NCBI RefSeq assembly: GCF_946480305.1
Contig: NZ_CAMLJQ010000003.1
Span: forward strand, 62,001 to 126,000
Direction: 5' to 3'
Length of the DNA stretch: 64,000 bases
From: an uncultured Caldimonas sp.
GTDB lineage: Bacteria > Pseudomonadota > Gammaproteobacteria > Burkholderiales > Burkholderiaceae
Below the pieces are notes generated by a model. The model saw only the letters and a list, made by a program, of their open reading frames with translations, searched no databases and had not been told where the DNA came from. Shown piece by piece: positions 46,036 to 54,929 of the stretch. A program made the translations under genes and the position numbers. The first letter of the stretch is position 1, and each line of letters begins with the position of its first letter.

Positions 46036-47154
46036 ATGAGCGTTGCCACTGCTGTCTCTTTCCGCGTCTCGGTGCTGCCGTGGGCGGTTTCGCCCGAAGA
46101 CCAGCAGCGCTTCCGGCGCATCCTGCAGAGCGTGCTCGGCATCAGCGCCATCCTGTGCCTGCTGTTCCTGTTGTGGCCGCGGCCGGCCGAAGACCGCACG
46201 CAGCCGCAGGAGTTGCCGCCGCGCATCGCGAAGATGGTGCTGGAGCGCGAGCTGCAGGCGCCGCCCCCGCCACCGCCGCCGCAGGTAGCCAAGCGCGACG
46301 CGGCAACACCGGAGGCGCCGGCGCCCACCACGGCCCCGCGCGATCGCAAGCCCGAGCCGAACAAGCCCGCAACGGTCAAGAACCCTGTGGTCGAGGCGCG
46401 CAATCCGCAGCCCGGCAAGGCGCCCGGCGAGGTGGGCGAGGCGCGTCGTCGTGCAGCGGGCGTGGGTCTGCTCGCGATGAAGGACGACCTGGCCGAACTG
46501 CGCGGTGCGCCGGTGGCGGTGCAACTGAAGCAGGACATCAAGCCCGGCAAGGGCGTGGGCACCGGCGTGGGCGTCGGTGTGGGCGCCGGCACCGACCCTG
46601 GCGTGCCGACGCGCGCGCTGATCACCTCCAACGCGGCCGGTGGCAGCGGTGGCATCAACACCGCTTCGTACAGCCGCAACACCGGCGGCGGCGGGCTGGC
46701 GGGGCGAGCCACCACGCTGGTCGAAGGCGTGGCGGGCGGTGGTGGCGGTGGCGGGCCGGGTGTGGGCGGCATACGCGGCGACGGCACGGGCACGGGCGTC
46801 GGCTCCGGCACCGGTGGCGGGCGCGGCGCCGGCGGTACCGTGCAGCGCAGCGGCAGTGGCAAGGCGTCGCGTTCGATCGAGGAGATCAAGCTGGTGTTCG
46901 AGCGCCACAAGGGCGCCATCTACGCCATCTACAACCGGGCGCTCCGCGACGACCCTTCGCTGCAGGGCAAGGTGGTGCTGCAGCTGACGATCGCGCCGTC
47001 GGGCGAGGTGGTCGCCTGCCGCGTCGTCTCGAGCGAGCTGAACGCGGCCGAGCTGGAAGGCAAGCTGCTCGCGCGCGTGCGCCAGTTCGACTTCGGCGCG
47101 AAGGACGTCGAGCAGATGGTCGTGACCTGGCCGGTCGACTTCCTGCCGTCCTGA
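46036..47154 (+). CDS. TonB-like energy transducer with AgmX/PglI-type C-terminal domain
   Basis: A 372-residue protein: short cytoplasmic end, one membrane helix (about residues 30-47), a Pro-rich stretch with seven prolines (about 76-82), a long flexible Gly/Thr/Val-rich segment (about 180-280), and a C-terminal domain (about 288-372; FERHKGAIYAIYNRALRDDP, LQGKVVLQLTIAPSGEVVAC) of the AgmX/PglI type. It has the TonB/TolA plan and should carry force from ExbBD to outer-membrane partners. Its stop overlaps ccmA (TGATG). Confidence 0.88.
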   Translation: MSVATAVSFRVSVLPWAVSPEDQQRFRRILQSVLGISAILCLLFLLWPRPAEDRTQPQELPPRIAKMVLERELQAPPPPPPPQVAKRDAATPEAPAPTTAPRDRKPEPNKPATVKNPVVEARNPQPGKAPGEVGEARRRAAGVGLLAMKDDLAELRGAPVAVQLKQDIKPGKGVGTGVGVGVGAGTDPGVPTRALITSNAAGGSGGINTASYSRNTGGGGLAGRATTLVEGVAGGGGGGGPGVGGIRGDGTGTGVGSGTGGGRGAGGTVQRSGSGKASRSIEEIKLVFERHKGAIYAIYNRALRDDPSLQGKVVLQLTIAPSGEVVACRVVSSELNAAELEGKLLARVRQFDFGAKDVEQMVVTWPVDFLPS

Positions 47155-47795
47155 TGCACGCGATGCCTTCCGCCCACGTGGCCCCTGCGCTGCTCAGCGC
47201 GCGGGCGCTGGCGTGCCGTCGTGGCGGGCAGCGGCTGTTCGAGTCGCTGGACCTCGACGTGCACCCCGGCGAGCTGGTGTGGGTGCGGGGGCGCAACGGC
47301 AGCGGCAAGACCAGCCTGCTGCGCCTGCTGGCGGGCTTGGGCCGTGCCGAAGCGGGGCAAGTACAGCGCGATGGCGGCCGGCTCGTCTATGTGGGGCATG
47401 CGCTCGCGTTGAAGGACGATCTGACCGTGGGCGAGTCGCTGGCGTTCCTGCTGCGCCTGCACGGCGGGGCGTGCGACGCGGCACAGTGGGTGCCGGCCCT
47501 CGAAGCAATGGGCTTGCGGCCGTTGCGCGATGCGGCGGTGCGCACCTTGTCGCAAGGCCAGCGCAAGCGGCTCGCGCTGGCCCGTCTTGCGGCCGAGACT
47601 GAACCCTCGCTGTGGTTGCTCGACGAGCCGTTCGACGCGCTGGACGCCGACGGCAGCGCCCGCCTGCACATGCTGCTCGGGGCGCATCTCGCTCGCGGGG
47701 GCAGCATCGTGCTCACCAGTCACCAAGGACTGGACCCGCGGCTGCCGCGGCCACGCGAGATCGATCTCGACGCCCACGGCCTGCGCCGTCATTGA
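47154..47795 (+). CDS. ccmA: Heme exporter ATP-binding protein CcmA
   Basis: A 213-residue ABC ATPase of cytochrome c maturation. Walker A is GRNGSGKTSLL, signature TLSQGQRKRLALARL and Walker B LWLLDEPFDALD. With CcmB, C and D it loads and releases holo-CcmE. The ATG at 47154 overlaps the previous stop; ATG 47163 is a close alternative. First gene of a complete ccmABCDEFGHI set. Confidence 0.95.
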   Translation: MHAMPSAHVAPALLSARALACRRGGQRLFESLDLDVHPGELVWVRGRNGSGKTSLLRLLAGLGRAEAGQVQRDGGRLVYVGHALALKDDLTVGESLAFLLRLHGGACDAAQWVPALEAMGLRPLRDAAVRTLSQGQRKRLALARLAAETEPSLWLLDEPFDALDADGSARLHMLLGAHLARGGSIVLTSHQGLDPRLPRPREIDLDAHGLRRH

Positions 47796-47803
47796 GCCGC
47801 TCC

Positions 47804-48472
47804 ATGCGTGCCGTGTTCGCGACGCTGTACCTGCGAGACCTGCGACTTGCATGGCGTCGCCGGGTCGACCTGATGCTGCCGCCAGCCTTCCTGCTCGCGG
47901 TGGTGAGCCTGTTCCCGCTGGCAGTGGGCCCGGAGCCCGAGATGCTGCGCCGCATCGCTGCAGGCGTCGTGTGGGCCTGCGCGCTGCTGGCCGCGATGTT
48001 GTCGGTGGCTCAACTCCACGCTGGCGACTTTGCCGATGGCTCGCTGGAGCAACTGCTGCTGGCCGGGCAGGGGGCCACTGTCATCGCTGCCGCGAAGGCC
48101 GCCGCGCACTGGAGCGTCTCCGGGCTGCCGCTGGCGGTGCTGGCGCCGCTCGCCGGTGCGCTGCTCGGCATGCCGGGCGAGCTGCTGCCCGTGCTGGCGT
48201 TTTCGCTGCTGCTCGGCACGCCGGTGCTGAGCCTGCTCGGCTCGCTGGCAGCGGCACTCACGCTCGGCCTGCGCAACGCCACGCTGCTGGTGGTGTTGCT
48301 GGTGTTGCCCCTGGCGGTGCCGGTACTCGTGTTCGGCGCGGGCGCCGTGGCCGCGGCAGATGGTGGACAGGCGCCGACCGGCCACTACTCGATGCTCGGC
48401 GCGCTGCTGATCGTCACGGTGTTGACCGCCATTCCCGCCACCGCGGCGGCGTTGCGGCTGTCGTTGGAGTGA
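47804..48472 (+). CDS. ccmB: Heme exporter membrane protein CcmB
   Basis: A 222-residue inner-membrane protein with six hydrophobic helices and the CcmB core FADGSLEQLLLAGQ. It pairs with CcmA in the ABC complex needed to release holo-CcmE. It starts eight bases after ccmA; the ATG gives MRAVFATLYLRDLRLAWRR, a typical CcmB N-terminus. Confidence 0.94.
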   Translation: MRAVFATLYLRDLRLAWRRRVDLMLPPAFLLAVVSLFPLAVGPEPEMLRRIAAGVVWACALLAAMLSVAQLHAGDFADGSLEQLLLAGQGATVIAAAKAAAHWSVSGLPLAVLAPLAGALLGMPGELLPVLAFSLLLGTPVLSLLGSLAAALTLGLRNATLLVVLLVLPLAVPVLVFGAGAVAAADGGQAPTGHYSMLGALLIVTVLTAIPATAAALRLSLE

Positions 48473-48476
48473 TGCG

Positions 48477-49217
48477 ATGACGTGGACCACCTTTGCCGCA
48501 CCGCCACGCTTTCATGCACTGGCCGCCGCGCTCGTGCCGTGGCTGTGGGCGGCCGCCGCCGTGCTGGCGGTGGCGGGTCTCTACGTTGGTTTTTTCGTGG
48601 CACCGACGGACGCGCAACAGGGCGAGGTCTACCGCATCCTGTTCATCCACGTGCCGGCGGCATGGATGTCGATGCTGATCTACCTGGTGATGGCCGGCTG
48701 GGCGGCACTGGGCTGGATGCTCAATGTTCGCACCGCTGACGTGCTGGCTCGTGCGCTCGCGCCGACGGGTGCCCTGTTCACCGCGCTTGCACTCATCACG
48801 GGTGCCTTGTGGGGGCAGCCGACCTGGGGCACCTGGTGGGTGTGGGATGCCCGGCTCACGTCGGAGCTGTTGCTGCTGTTCCTCTACCTCGGTTGCATCG
48901 CGTTGGGCGACTCTTTTGACGATCCTCGTCGCGGCGACCGGGCGGCGGCGCTGCTGGCGATCGTCGGTGTCGTCAATGTGCCCATCATCTACTTCTCCGT
49001 GCGGTGGTGGAACACGCTGCACCAGGGTGCGTCGATCAGCTTCGATAGCGCGCCGAAGGTGGCGGGGACGATGCTCGCGGGCCTGCTGCTGATGACCTTC
49101 GCGTGCTGGGCGCACGCCGCGGCGGCGAGCCTCGCGCGTGCGCGGGCCATCCTGCTAGAACGCGAGGCCGAGGCCGGGTGGGTGCGCGATGTCGTCGCGC
49201 CGGAGGAGCGAGTGTGA
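48477..49217 (+). CDS. ccmC: Heme-handling protein CcmC
   Basis: A 246-residue six-helix membrane protein that presents heme to CcmE. The tryptophan-rich heme domain is [17 protein letters not shown], with flanking histidines in [11 protein letters not shown] and [12 protein letters not shown]. It is four bases after ccmB and overlaps ccmD by four bases. Confidence 0.96.
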   Translation: MTWTTFAAPPRFHALAAALVPWLWAAAAVLAVAGLYVGFFVAPTDAQQGEVYRILFIHVPAAWMSMLIYLVMAGWAALGWMLNVRTADVLARALAPTGALFTALALITGALWGQPTWGTWWVWDARLTSELLLLFLYLGCIALGDSFDDPRRGDRAAALLAIVGVVNVPIIYFSVRWWNTLHQGASISFDSAPKVAGTMLAGLLLMTFACWAHAAAASLARARAILLEREAEAGWVRDVVAPEERV

Positions 49218-49390
49218 GCTGGGGCAGTGTCGCGGAGTTTTTGGCCCTGGGTGGCGACGGGCTGTACGTGTGGAGCGCTTATGCGGCCGCCGCGCTTGCT
49301 GTCGGCCTCGAGTGCTGGCTGCTCGCGCGCCGGCAGCAGCGGGCCATGCGGCAGGCCGTGCAGGCGCACACGGCCGGGGAGGGGGCGTGA
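49214..49390 (+). CDS. ccmD: Small subunit CcmD
   Basis: A 58-residue single-helix protein ([21 protein letters not shown] is the spanning region, followed by a basic [10 protein letters not shown]). CcmD stabilises the CcmABC complex with CcmE. GTG start overlapping ccmC; the stop overlaps the GTG of ccmE. Identified mainly by length, topology and position. Confidence 0.88.
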   Translation: MSWGSVAEFLALGGDGLYVWSAYAAAALAVGLECWLLARRQQRAMRQAVQAHTAGEGA

Positions 49391-49815
49391 GCCCCAGGCA
49401 ACGTCGGGCGGTGCTTGTGCTGGGCCTGCTGGCAGCGGTGGGCGTTGCGGCGGCCCTGGTGCTCAACGCCTTGCGCAGCAACATGGTCTTCTACTACTCG
49501 CCGTCCCAAGTGGCCGCGAAGGAGGCGCCGGTCGGCCGCGCTTTCCGCGTCGGCGGGCTGGTGGCGCCGGGCAGCGTGCGGCGCGACGGGTTGGTGGTGC
49601 ACTTCGTCGTGACCGACATGGCGCAGGCAATGCCGGTGCGCTACCAGGGCCTGCTGCCCGATCTCTTTCGCGAGGGCAAGGGCGTGGTGGCGCAGGGCCG
49701 GGTGGCGGGTGACGGCGTGTTCGTGGCCCAGGAGGTGCTCGCCAAGCATGACGAGAACTACATGCCGCCCGAGGCGGCCGATGCGCTGGAACGCGCACGC
49801 AAGGCCGCGCCGTGA
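49387..49815 (+). CDS. ccmE: Heme chaperone CcmE
   Basis: A 142-residue periplasmic heme chaperone with one N-terminal anchor (about residues 9-28). The covalent heme histidine is H121 in [12 protein letters not shown], with Y125 following. [20 protein letters not shown] opens the OB fold. GTG start; GTG of ccmF overlaps its stop. Confidence 0.95.
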   Translation: MSPRQRRAVLVLGLLAAVGVAAALVLNALRSNMVFYYSPSQVAAKEAPVGRAFRVGGLVAPGSVRRDGLVVHFVVTDMAQAMPVRYQGLLPDLFREGKGVVAQGRVAGDGVFVAQEVLAKHDENYMPPEAADALERARKAAP

Positions 49816-51782
49816 TCCCCGAACTCGGACAAGTGGCTCTGCTCCTCGCGTTGGCGGTGGCGTTGGTGCTCGCGGTGGTGCCGCTGCTCGGCGCAGCGCG
49901 CGGCAGTGCGCGGTGGATGGCGTTGGCACGCCCGGCGGCGCACGTGCAGTTCGTGCTGATCGCATTCGCGTTCGGCTGCCTGGTGGCCTCGTTCGTGCGC
50001 CACGACTTCTCGGTCGCCTATGTCGCGGCGCACTCGAATCGCGCGCTGCCGCTCGCATACCGCATCGCCGGTGCGTGGGGTGGGCATGAAGGTTCGCTGC
50101 TGCTGTGGGTACTGATGCTCGCGGGGTGGACCTTCGCGATCGCCGGCCGCAGCCGGCACCTGCCGGAGCCGCTCGTCGCACGGCTTTTGTCGGTGATGGG
50201 CGGGATCAGCGTCGGCTTCCTGCTGTTCATGCTGTTCACTTCCAACCCGTTCGAGCGGCTGGTGCCCGTGCCAACCGACGGACGCGACCTGAACCCGCTG
50301 CTGCAGGACCCCGGCATGGTGGTGCACCCGCCGATGCTCTACATGGGCTATGTCGGCTTTTCGGTCGCGTTTGCGTTTGCCGTGGCCGCGCTGCTGGGCG
50401 GGCAGCTGGATGCGGCTTGGGCCCGCTGGACGCGGCCATGGACCACCGTGGCGTGGTCCTTCCTGACGCTCGGCATCCTGTTCGGCAGCATGTGGGCCTA
50501 CTACGTGCTCGGCTGGGGCGGCTGGTGGTTCTGGGATCCGGTCGAGAACGCATCGTTCATGCCCTGGCTGGCGGGCACGGCGCTGATCCACTCGCTGGCG
50601 GTGACCGAGAAGCGCGGGGCGTTCAAGTCGTGGACGGTGCTGCTGGCGATCCTCGCGTTTTCGCTGTCGCTGCTCGGCACGTTCATCGTCCGCTCGGGCG
50701 TGTTGTCTTCAGTGCACGCATTCGCGACCGACCCGCGTCGCGGGGTGTTCATCCTCGCCTTCCTCGTGCTGGTGGTGGGCGGCTCGTTGGCGCTCTATGC
50801 GTGGCGCGCGCCCAGGGTGGGGCTGGGTGCGCGCTTCGGCGCGGTGTCGCGCGAGTCGATGCTGCTGGCCAACAACGTGTTGTTCGTGGTGGCGATGCTC
50901 ACAGTGCTGCTGGGCACGCTGTATCCGCTGCTGCTCGACGCGTTGGGCCTGGGCAAGCTCAGCGTGGGGCCACCGTACTTCGAGGCGGTGTTCGTGCCGC
51001 TGATGGTGCCGGTGGTGGCGCTGCTGGGGCTGGGGCCGCTGGCGCGCTGGAAGGAGGCCCGCCTGCCCGAGCTGTTGCAACGCCTGCGTTGGGCGGGCGC
51101 CTGGACGCTTGGTGCGGCCCTGGCGGCCGGCTGGCTGGCGGGGCACGTCACGCTGGGGGCCACGGTGGGGCTCGCCATGAGTTTCTGGATCGTCGCGTCC
51201 ATCGTGGTCGACCTGCAGGAGCGGCTGCGCGGCGATGGCGGGTGGTGGCACCGGGCCGCACTGCTGCCGCGCGCCATGCTCGGCATGCTGCTCGCGCATC
51301 TCGGTGTGGCGGTGTTCGCGTTCGGTGTGTCGATGGTGTCGACCTACCAGTTGCAGCGCGACGTGAAGCTCGGCATGGGCGACAGTGCCGATCTCGCGGG
51401 CTATGTGTTCACCTTCCGCGGCGTGCGCGAGGTGCATGGTGCCAACTACCGCGCCGTGCAGGCGCTCGTCGACGTGTCGCATGGTGGGCAGCTCGAAGCG
51501 CAGCTGACGCCCGAGAAGCGCGTGTACCGCGTGCAGACCAACCCGATGACGGAGGCGGCGATCGACCGCGGTCTCACGCGCGACCTGTACGTGTCGTTGG
51601 GGGAGCCGCTCGACGGTGGCCACGCGTGGATCGTGCGCCTGTACGTGAAGCCCTTCGTCAACTGGATCTGGGCGGGCTGCGTGCTGATGGCGCTCGGCGG
51701 TCTCGCCGCGGCGAGCGACCGACGCTACCGCCCGCGCGCGGGGGCCGCGGTGCGGCACGCCGCCGAGGGAGCGCACCGATGA
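49812..51782 (+). CDS. ccmF: Heme lyase subunit CcmF
   Basis: A 656-residue membrane protein (about 15 helices) that attaches heme to apocytochromes. The heme domain is [19 protein letters not shown], with histidines in [24 protein letters not shown] and [15 protein letters not shown] start. All residues typical of a full-length CcmF are in place, so the gene appears intact. Confidence 0.96.
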   Translation: MIPELGQVALLLALAVALVLAVVPLLGAARGSARWMALARPAAHVQFVLIAFAFGCLVASFVRHDFSVAYVAAHSNRALPLAYRIAGAWGGHEGSLLLWVLMLAGWTFAIAGRSRHLPEPLVARLLSVMGGISVGFLLFMLFTSNPFERLVPVPTDGRDLNPLLQDPGMVVHPPMLYMGYVGFSVAFAFAVAALLGGQLDAAWARWTRPWTTVAWSFLTLGILFGSMWAYYVLGWGGWWFWDPVENASFMPWLAGTALIHSLAVTEKRGAFKSWTVLLAILAFSLSLLGTFIVRSGVLSSVHAFATDPRRGVFILAFLVLVVGGSLALYAWRAPRVGLGARFGAVSRESMLLANNVLFVVAMLTVLLGTLYPLLLDALGLGKLSVGPPYFEAVFVPLMVPVVALLGLGPLARWKEARLPELLQRLRWAGAWTLGAALAAGWLAGHVTLGATVGLAMSFWIVASIVVDLQERLRGDGGWWHRAALLPRAMLGMLLAHLGVAVFAFGVSMVSTYQLQRDVKLGMGDSADLAGYVFTFRGVREVHGANYRAVQALVDVSHGGQLEAQLTPEKRVYRVQTNPMTEAAIDRGLTRDLYVSLGEPLDGGHAWIVRLYVKPFVNWIWAGCVLMALGGLAAASDRRYRPRAGAAVRHAAEGAHR

Positions 51783-52309
51783 AGGCGCTGCGGTTTTCGT
51801 TGCCGGTGGTCTTGTTCGCGCTGTTGGCGCTGCTGCTGTGGCGCGGCTTGTCGCTCGACCCCCGCGAGGTACCGTCGCCGTTGATCGGCCAGCCGGCGCC
51901 GGCATTCGAGCTGCCACGGCTCGACGATGCGGCACGGATGATGCGCCGCGACGACCTGCGCGGCCGGCCCTGGGTGCTGAACGTGTGGGCGTCATGGTGC
52001 GCTGCATGTCTGCACGAGCACGCGCTGCTGGTGGAGTTCTCGCGGGCGCAGGCCGCGCCCTTGATCGGCTTGAATTACAAGGATCGCCGGCCGGAGGCGA
52101 TGCAATGGCTGCAGCGGCACGGCAATCCGTATGACGCCTCGTTGTTCGACGAGCAGGGGCGCGCCGGCATCGACTTCGGCGTGTACGGCGTGCCCGAAAC
52201 CTTCGTCATCGACCGGGACGGCATCGTGCGGTTGAAGCACGTCGGCCCGCTGACGCGTGAGGTGCTGCAACAACGCATCGAACCGCTGCTGAGGGATCTC
52301 GATGGGTAA
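51779..52309 (+). CDS. ccmG: Thiol-disulfide oxidoreductase CcmG (DsbE)
   Basis: A 176-residue membrane-anchored thioredoxin-like protein that reduces apocytochrome cysteines. The active site is WCAAC (C74, C77), somewhat unusual against the more common WCPTC or WCVPC, followed by the CcmG-typical NYKDRRPEAMQWLQRHGNPY and YGVPETFVID. It overlaps ccmF by four bases and ccmH by eight. Confidence 0.94.
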   Translation: MKALRFSLPVVLFALLALLLWRGLSLDPREVPSPLIGQPAPAFELPRLDDAARMMRRDDLRGRPWVLNVWASWCAACLHEHALLVEFSRAQAAPLIGLNYKDRRPEAMQWLQRHGNPYDASLFDEQGRAGIDFGVYGVPETFVIDRDGIVRLKHVGPLTREVLQQRIEPLLRDLDG

Positions 52310-52748
52310 GCGCTGCGCGGTCGTGTTGGGCACGCTGCTGCTTGCCGTACGGGCGGCGGCTGCGGATGCCGATTCGGTGGCGGGCGATCCGGCGCTGGAG
52401 GCGCGGGTGCACCGTATCGCGTCGGAGCTGCGCTGCCTCGTCTGCCAGAACGAAACCGTGGCGGAGTCCGGCGCCGACCTTGCGCGGGACCTGCGCGCAC
52501 AGGTGCGCCGCCTGCTCGCCGAAGGGCGCAGCGATGCCGATGTGCTGACGTACATGGCCGGACGCTACGGCGACTTCGTGCTCTACCGGCCGCCGGTGAA
52601 GCATTCGACGCTGGTGCTGTGGCTCGCACCGGCCGCGTTGCTCGCGCTGGGCAGCGCAGCCTTGATCATCGTGCTGCGCAGGCGCAGCCGCTTGGGTGAC
52701 GAACACTTCGAGCCCGACCCGGCAGACGACGAGGAGCGTGTGTCGTGA
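52302..52748 (+). CDS. ccmH: Cytochrome c maturation protein CcmH
   Basis: A 148-residue protein with a signal peptide, the redox motif LRCLVCQNETVAES (C45, C48), and a C-terminal membrane helix (about residues 104-124). It works with CcmG on apocytochrome thiols. This is the short CcmH; the TPR domain is encoded separately in ccmI. The tail is acidic. Confidence 0.94.
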   Translation: MGKRCAVVLGTLLLAVRAAAADADSVAGDPALEARVHRIASELRCLVCQNETVAESGADLARDLRAQVRRLLAEGRSDADVLTYMAGRYGDFVLYRPPVKHSTLVLWLAPAALLALGSAALIIVLRRRSRLGDEHFEPDPADDEERVS

Positions 52749-53488
52749 CGTCCTTTGTGTGGGCCTCCGTGCTGCTCGGGGCCTTGGCGTTGGCGGGGCT
52801 GGCGAGACCGTACCGGACCGAACCCGGCGGCGAGCGGCCTTCGTGGCGCTTGCTGTTCACGCTTGCGCTGGCGATGGCGGTGGTCGTCGGCGCCGGCTAC
52901 GCGTGGGTCGGATCACCGCAGCATCTGGGCGTCTCGCCCGACGATGCCGCCGCAAACGCACCGCTGCCCATGGCGGTGCAACTCGAGAGCAGGATCCACA
53001 CGCTGGAGCGCACGCTGGAGCAGCAACCGCAAGATGCCCGCAGCTGGACATTGCTTGCGCGTGCACAGGCTGCACTCGGCCGCAGGGACGAGGCCAGCCG
53101 GGCGTTGGAGCGGGCAGTGGCCTTGCGCCCCGGCGACGCCGGTTTGCTGGCCGACCATGCTGACTTCATTGCGCGGCTGCAGGGCCCCAGGCTCGCGGGC
53201 GAGCCGGCGCACCTGATCGAGCGCGCGCTGGCGGTCGATGCGCGGCATCCGAAAGCGCTGGCCCTTGCCGGCGCGGCAGCCTACGAGCGCAAGGACTACG
53301 ACGCGGCCGAGCGCTACTGGGAGCGCCTCGTCGAAGTGCAGCAGCACGATGCTGCCGCCGTCCTGCAGATCCGCGAACGCATCGCGCAGGCGCGGCAGAT
53401 GGCGGCCATTCCGAAAGCAAGTGCGCCCACCGTGGAGGTGGGCGCGAGCGATGCGAAAGCCGCGGTTCCTGGAGAGAGCGGGCAGTAA
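52745..53488 (+). CDS. ccmI: Apocytochrome chaperone CcmI (TPR)
   Basis: A 247-residue protein with two N-terminal helices (about residues 4-21 and 36-56) and a TPR domain (about 95-220; ARSWTLLARAQAALGRRDEA, PKALALAGAAAYERKDYDAA). CcmI holds the C-terminus of apocytochromes for heme attachment. GTG start overlapping ccmH. Last gene of the long plus-strand run. Confidence 0.9.
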   Translation: MTSFVWASVLLGALALAGLARPYRTEPGGERPSWRLLFTLALAMAVVVGAGYAWVGSPQHLGVSPDDAAANAPLPMAVQLESRIHTLERTLEQQPQDARSWTLLARAQAALGRRDEASRALERAVALRPGDAGLLADHADFIARLQGPRLAGEPAHLIERALAVDARHPKALALAGAAAYERKDYDAAERYWERLVEVQQHDAAAVLQIRERIAQARQMAAIPKASAPTVEVGASDAKAAVPGESGQ

Positions 53489-53507
53489 GGCACGCCTTGC
53501 CGCCCGC
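53478..53507. terminator. Hairpin between convergent ccmI and dctP-like genes
   Basis: GCGGGC-A-GTAAGGC pairs with GCCTTGC-C-GCCCGC (one mismatch, one G-T pair), spanning the ccmI stop codon. There is no T run, so termination is likely weak or factor-assisted. Confidence 0.4.
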
Positions 53508-53517
53508 TGCATTGCCC

Positions 53518-54600
53518 TTACAGGCGGGCGGATTGCATGTAGCGGTCGAACTGCGCCTCGGTGAAGCGGAACCAGAGGTTCTGGTCGCGACGGAAGTTGG
53601 CGTAGTCGGCGTAGATCTTCTTCCAGGACGGGTTCTTGGCGGACAGTTCCGAGTACAGCGCCATCGACTCCTTGAACGCCGCGTCCATTGCATCTTTCGG
53701 GAAGGCCGTGAGCTTGACCTTCTGCGCGACGAGTTGCTTCAGCGCCTGCGGGTTGCGGCCGTCGTACTTGGCCTGCATGTCGAGGTGCGCGTGCGACGCG
53801 GCAGCATCGAGGATGGCCTTGTACTCGGCCGACAGTCCTGCATAGGCCTTGGAGTTGATGTAGAACGCCAGCTCCAGGCCACCCTCCCACCAGCCCGGGT
53901 AGTAGTAGTGAGGCGCCACCTTGAAGAAGCCGAGTTTCAGGTCGTCGTAAGGGCCGATCCATTCGGCCGCGTCGATCGTGCCTTTCTCGAGTGCCTGGTA
54001 GATCTCGCCGCCGGGAATGTTCTGCGGCACGCCGCCCAGGCGTTCGATCACCTTGCCGGCAAAGCCGCCGACGCGGAACTTCAGGCCCTTCATGTCGGCC
54101 AGGCTCTTGATCTCCTTGCGGAACCATCCGCCCATCTGCGCGCCGGTGTTGCCGCCCGAGAGATTGACGATGTTGTATTGCGCGTAGAACTCACGCATCA
54201 GCTTCATGCCGTTGCCTTCGTGCATCCACGCGGTCATCTGCCGCGAGTTCATGCCGAAGGGAATGGCGCCGCCGATCGCGAAGGTGTCGTCCTTGCCGAA
54301 GAAGTAGTACGGTGCGGTGTGCGCCATCTCGACGGTGGCGTTCTGCACGCCGTCGACCACGCCGAACGGAGGCATCAGTTCACCCGCGGCATGCACGGTG
54401 ATCTGGAACTTGCCGCCGCTCATCTCGTTGACCTTCTGGGCGAACACTTCGGCGCCGCCGTAGATGGTGTCGAGCGTCTTGGGGAAACTGGAGGCAATGC
54501 GCCAGCGCAGGTTGGCCTGTGCATGCACGACCGCCGGGGCGACGCCTGCGGCGAGCACGCCCGCAAGGCCGGTACTGCGAATGAAGGAGCGGCGTTCCAT
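53518..54600 (-). CDS. TRAP transporter solute-binding protein (DctP/TakP type)
   Basis: A 360-residue periplasmic receptor. The N-terminus MERRSFIRSTGLAGVLAAG is a twin-arginine (Tat) signal, as in many TakP-like receptors of 2-oxoacids or lactate. Core features are FPKTLDTIYGGAEVF, GLKFRVGGFAGKVIERLG and EWIGPYDDLKLGFFKVAPHY. The matching DctQ and DctM membrane genes are not in the window, so it works with a distant transporter. Confidence 0.92.
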   Translation of the reverse strand: MERRSFIRSTGLAGVLAAGVAPAVVHAQANLRWRIASSFPKTLDTIYGGAEVFAQKVNEMSGGKFQITVHAAGELMPPFGVVDGVQNATVEMAHTAPYYFFGKDDTFAIGGAIPFGMNSRQMTAWMHEGNGMKLMREFYAQYNIVNLSGGNTGAQMGGWFRKEIKSLADMKGLKFRVGGFAGKVIERLGGVPQNIPGGEIYQALEKGTIDAAEWIGPYDDLKLGFFKVAPHYYYPGWWEGGLELAFYINSKAYAGLSAEYKAILDAAASHAHLDMQAKYDGRNPQALKQLVAQKVKLTAFPKDAMDAAFKESMALYSELSAKNPSWKKIYADYANFRRDQNLWFRFTEAQFDRYMQSARL

Positions 54601-54929
54601 GGAGTGGATGTTCCTCTGTTGATTGAATCGATGACGGAGCGAGAGCGTGAGGCGCTGCAGCGGCAGTGGCCCGCGGCTCTCGGGAAAATTCTATGAAGGC
54701 GACAGCCGCGGGCGCAGAGGAATAGTCCTGTACGTGGAATCACGCAGATCGGCCATTTTTTTAGGTGACGTTCAGCAAGGTTGTGCTTGCACATGACGCG
54801 GCGCGCTGCCTGCGCGACGCCGCGATCAGTCATACACGTACATGCTTCTTTACGTTGCGACGCCAAGGGCGGTGAAGCTCGCTGGACAGAATGTCGTCAT
54901 GCAGCCGAGGGCTGTCGAGAAAGGCGACC
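54601..54929. other. Intergenic region between divergent dctP-like and esterase genes
   Basis: About 330 bases. I see no gene or convincing promoter pair. A T-rich run (54758-54765) and the AT-rich segment around 54690 are the only notable features. No tRNA or repeat is visible. Confidence 0.5.
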
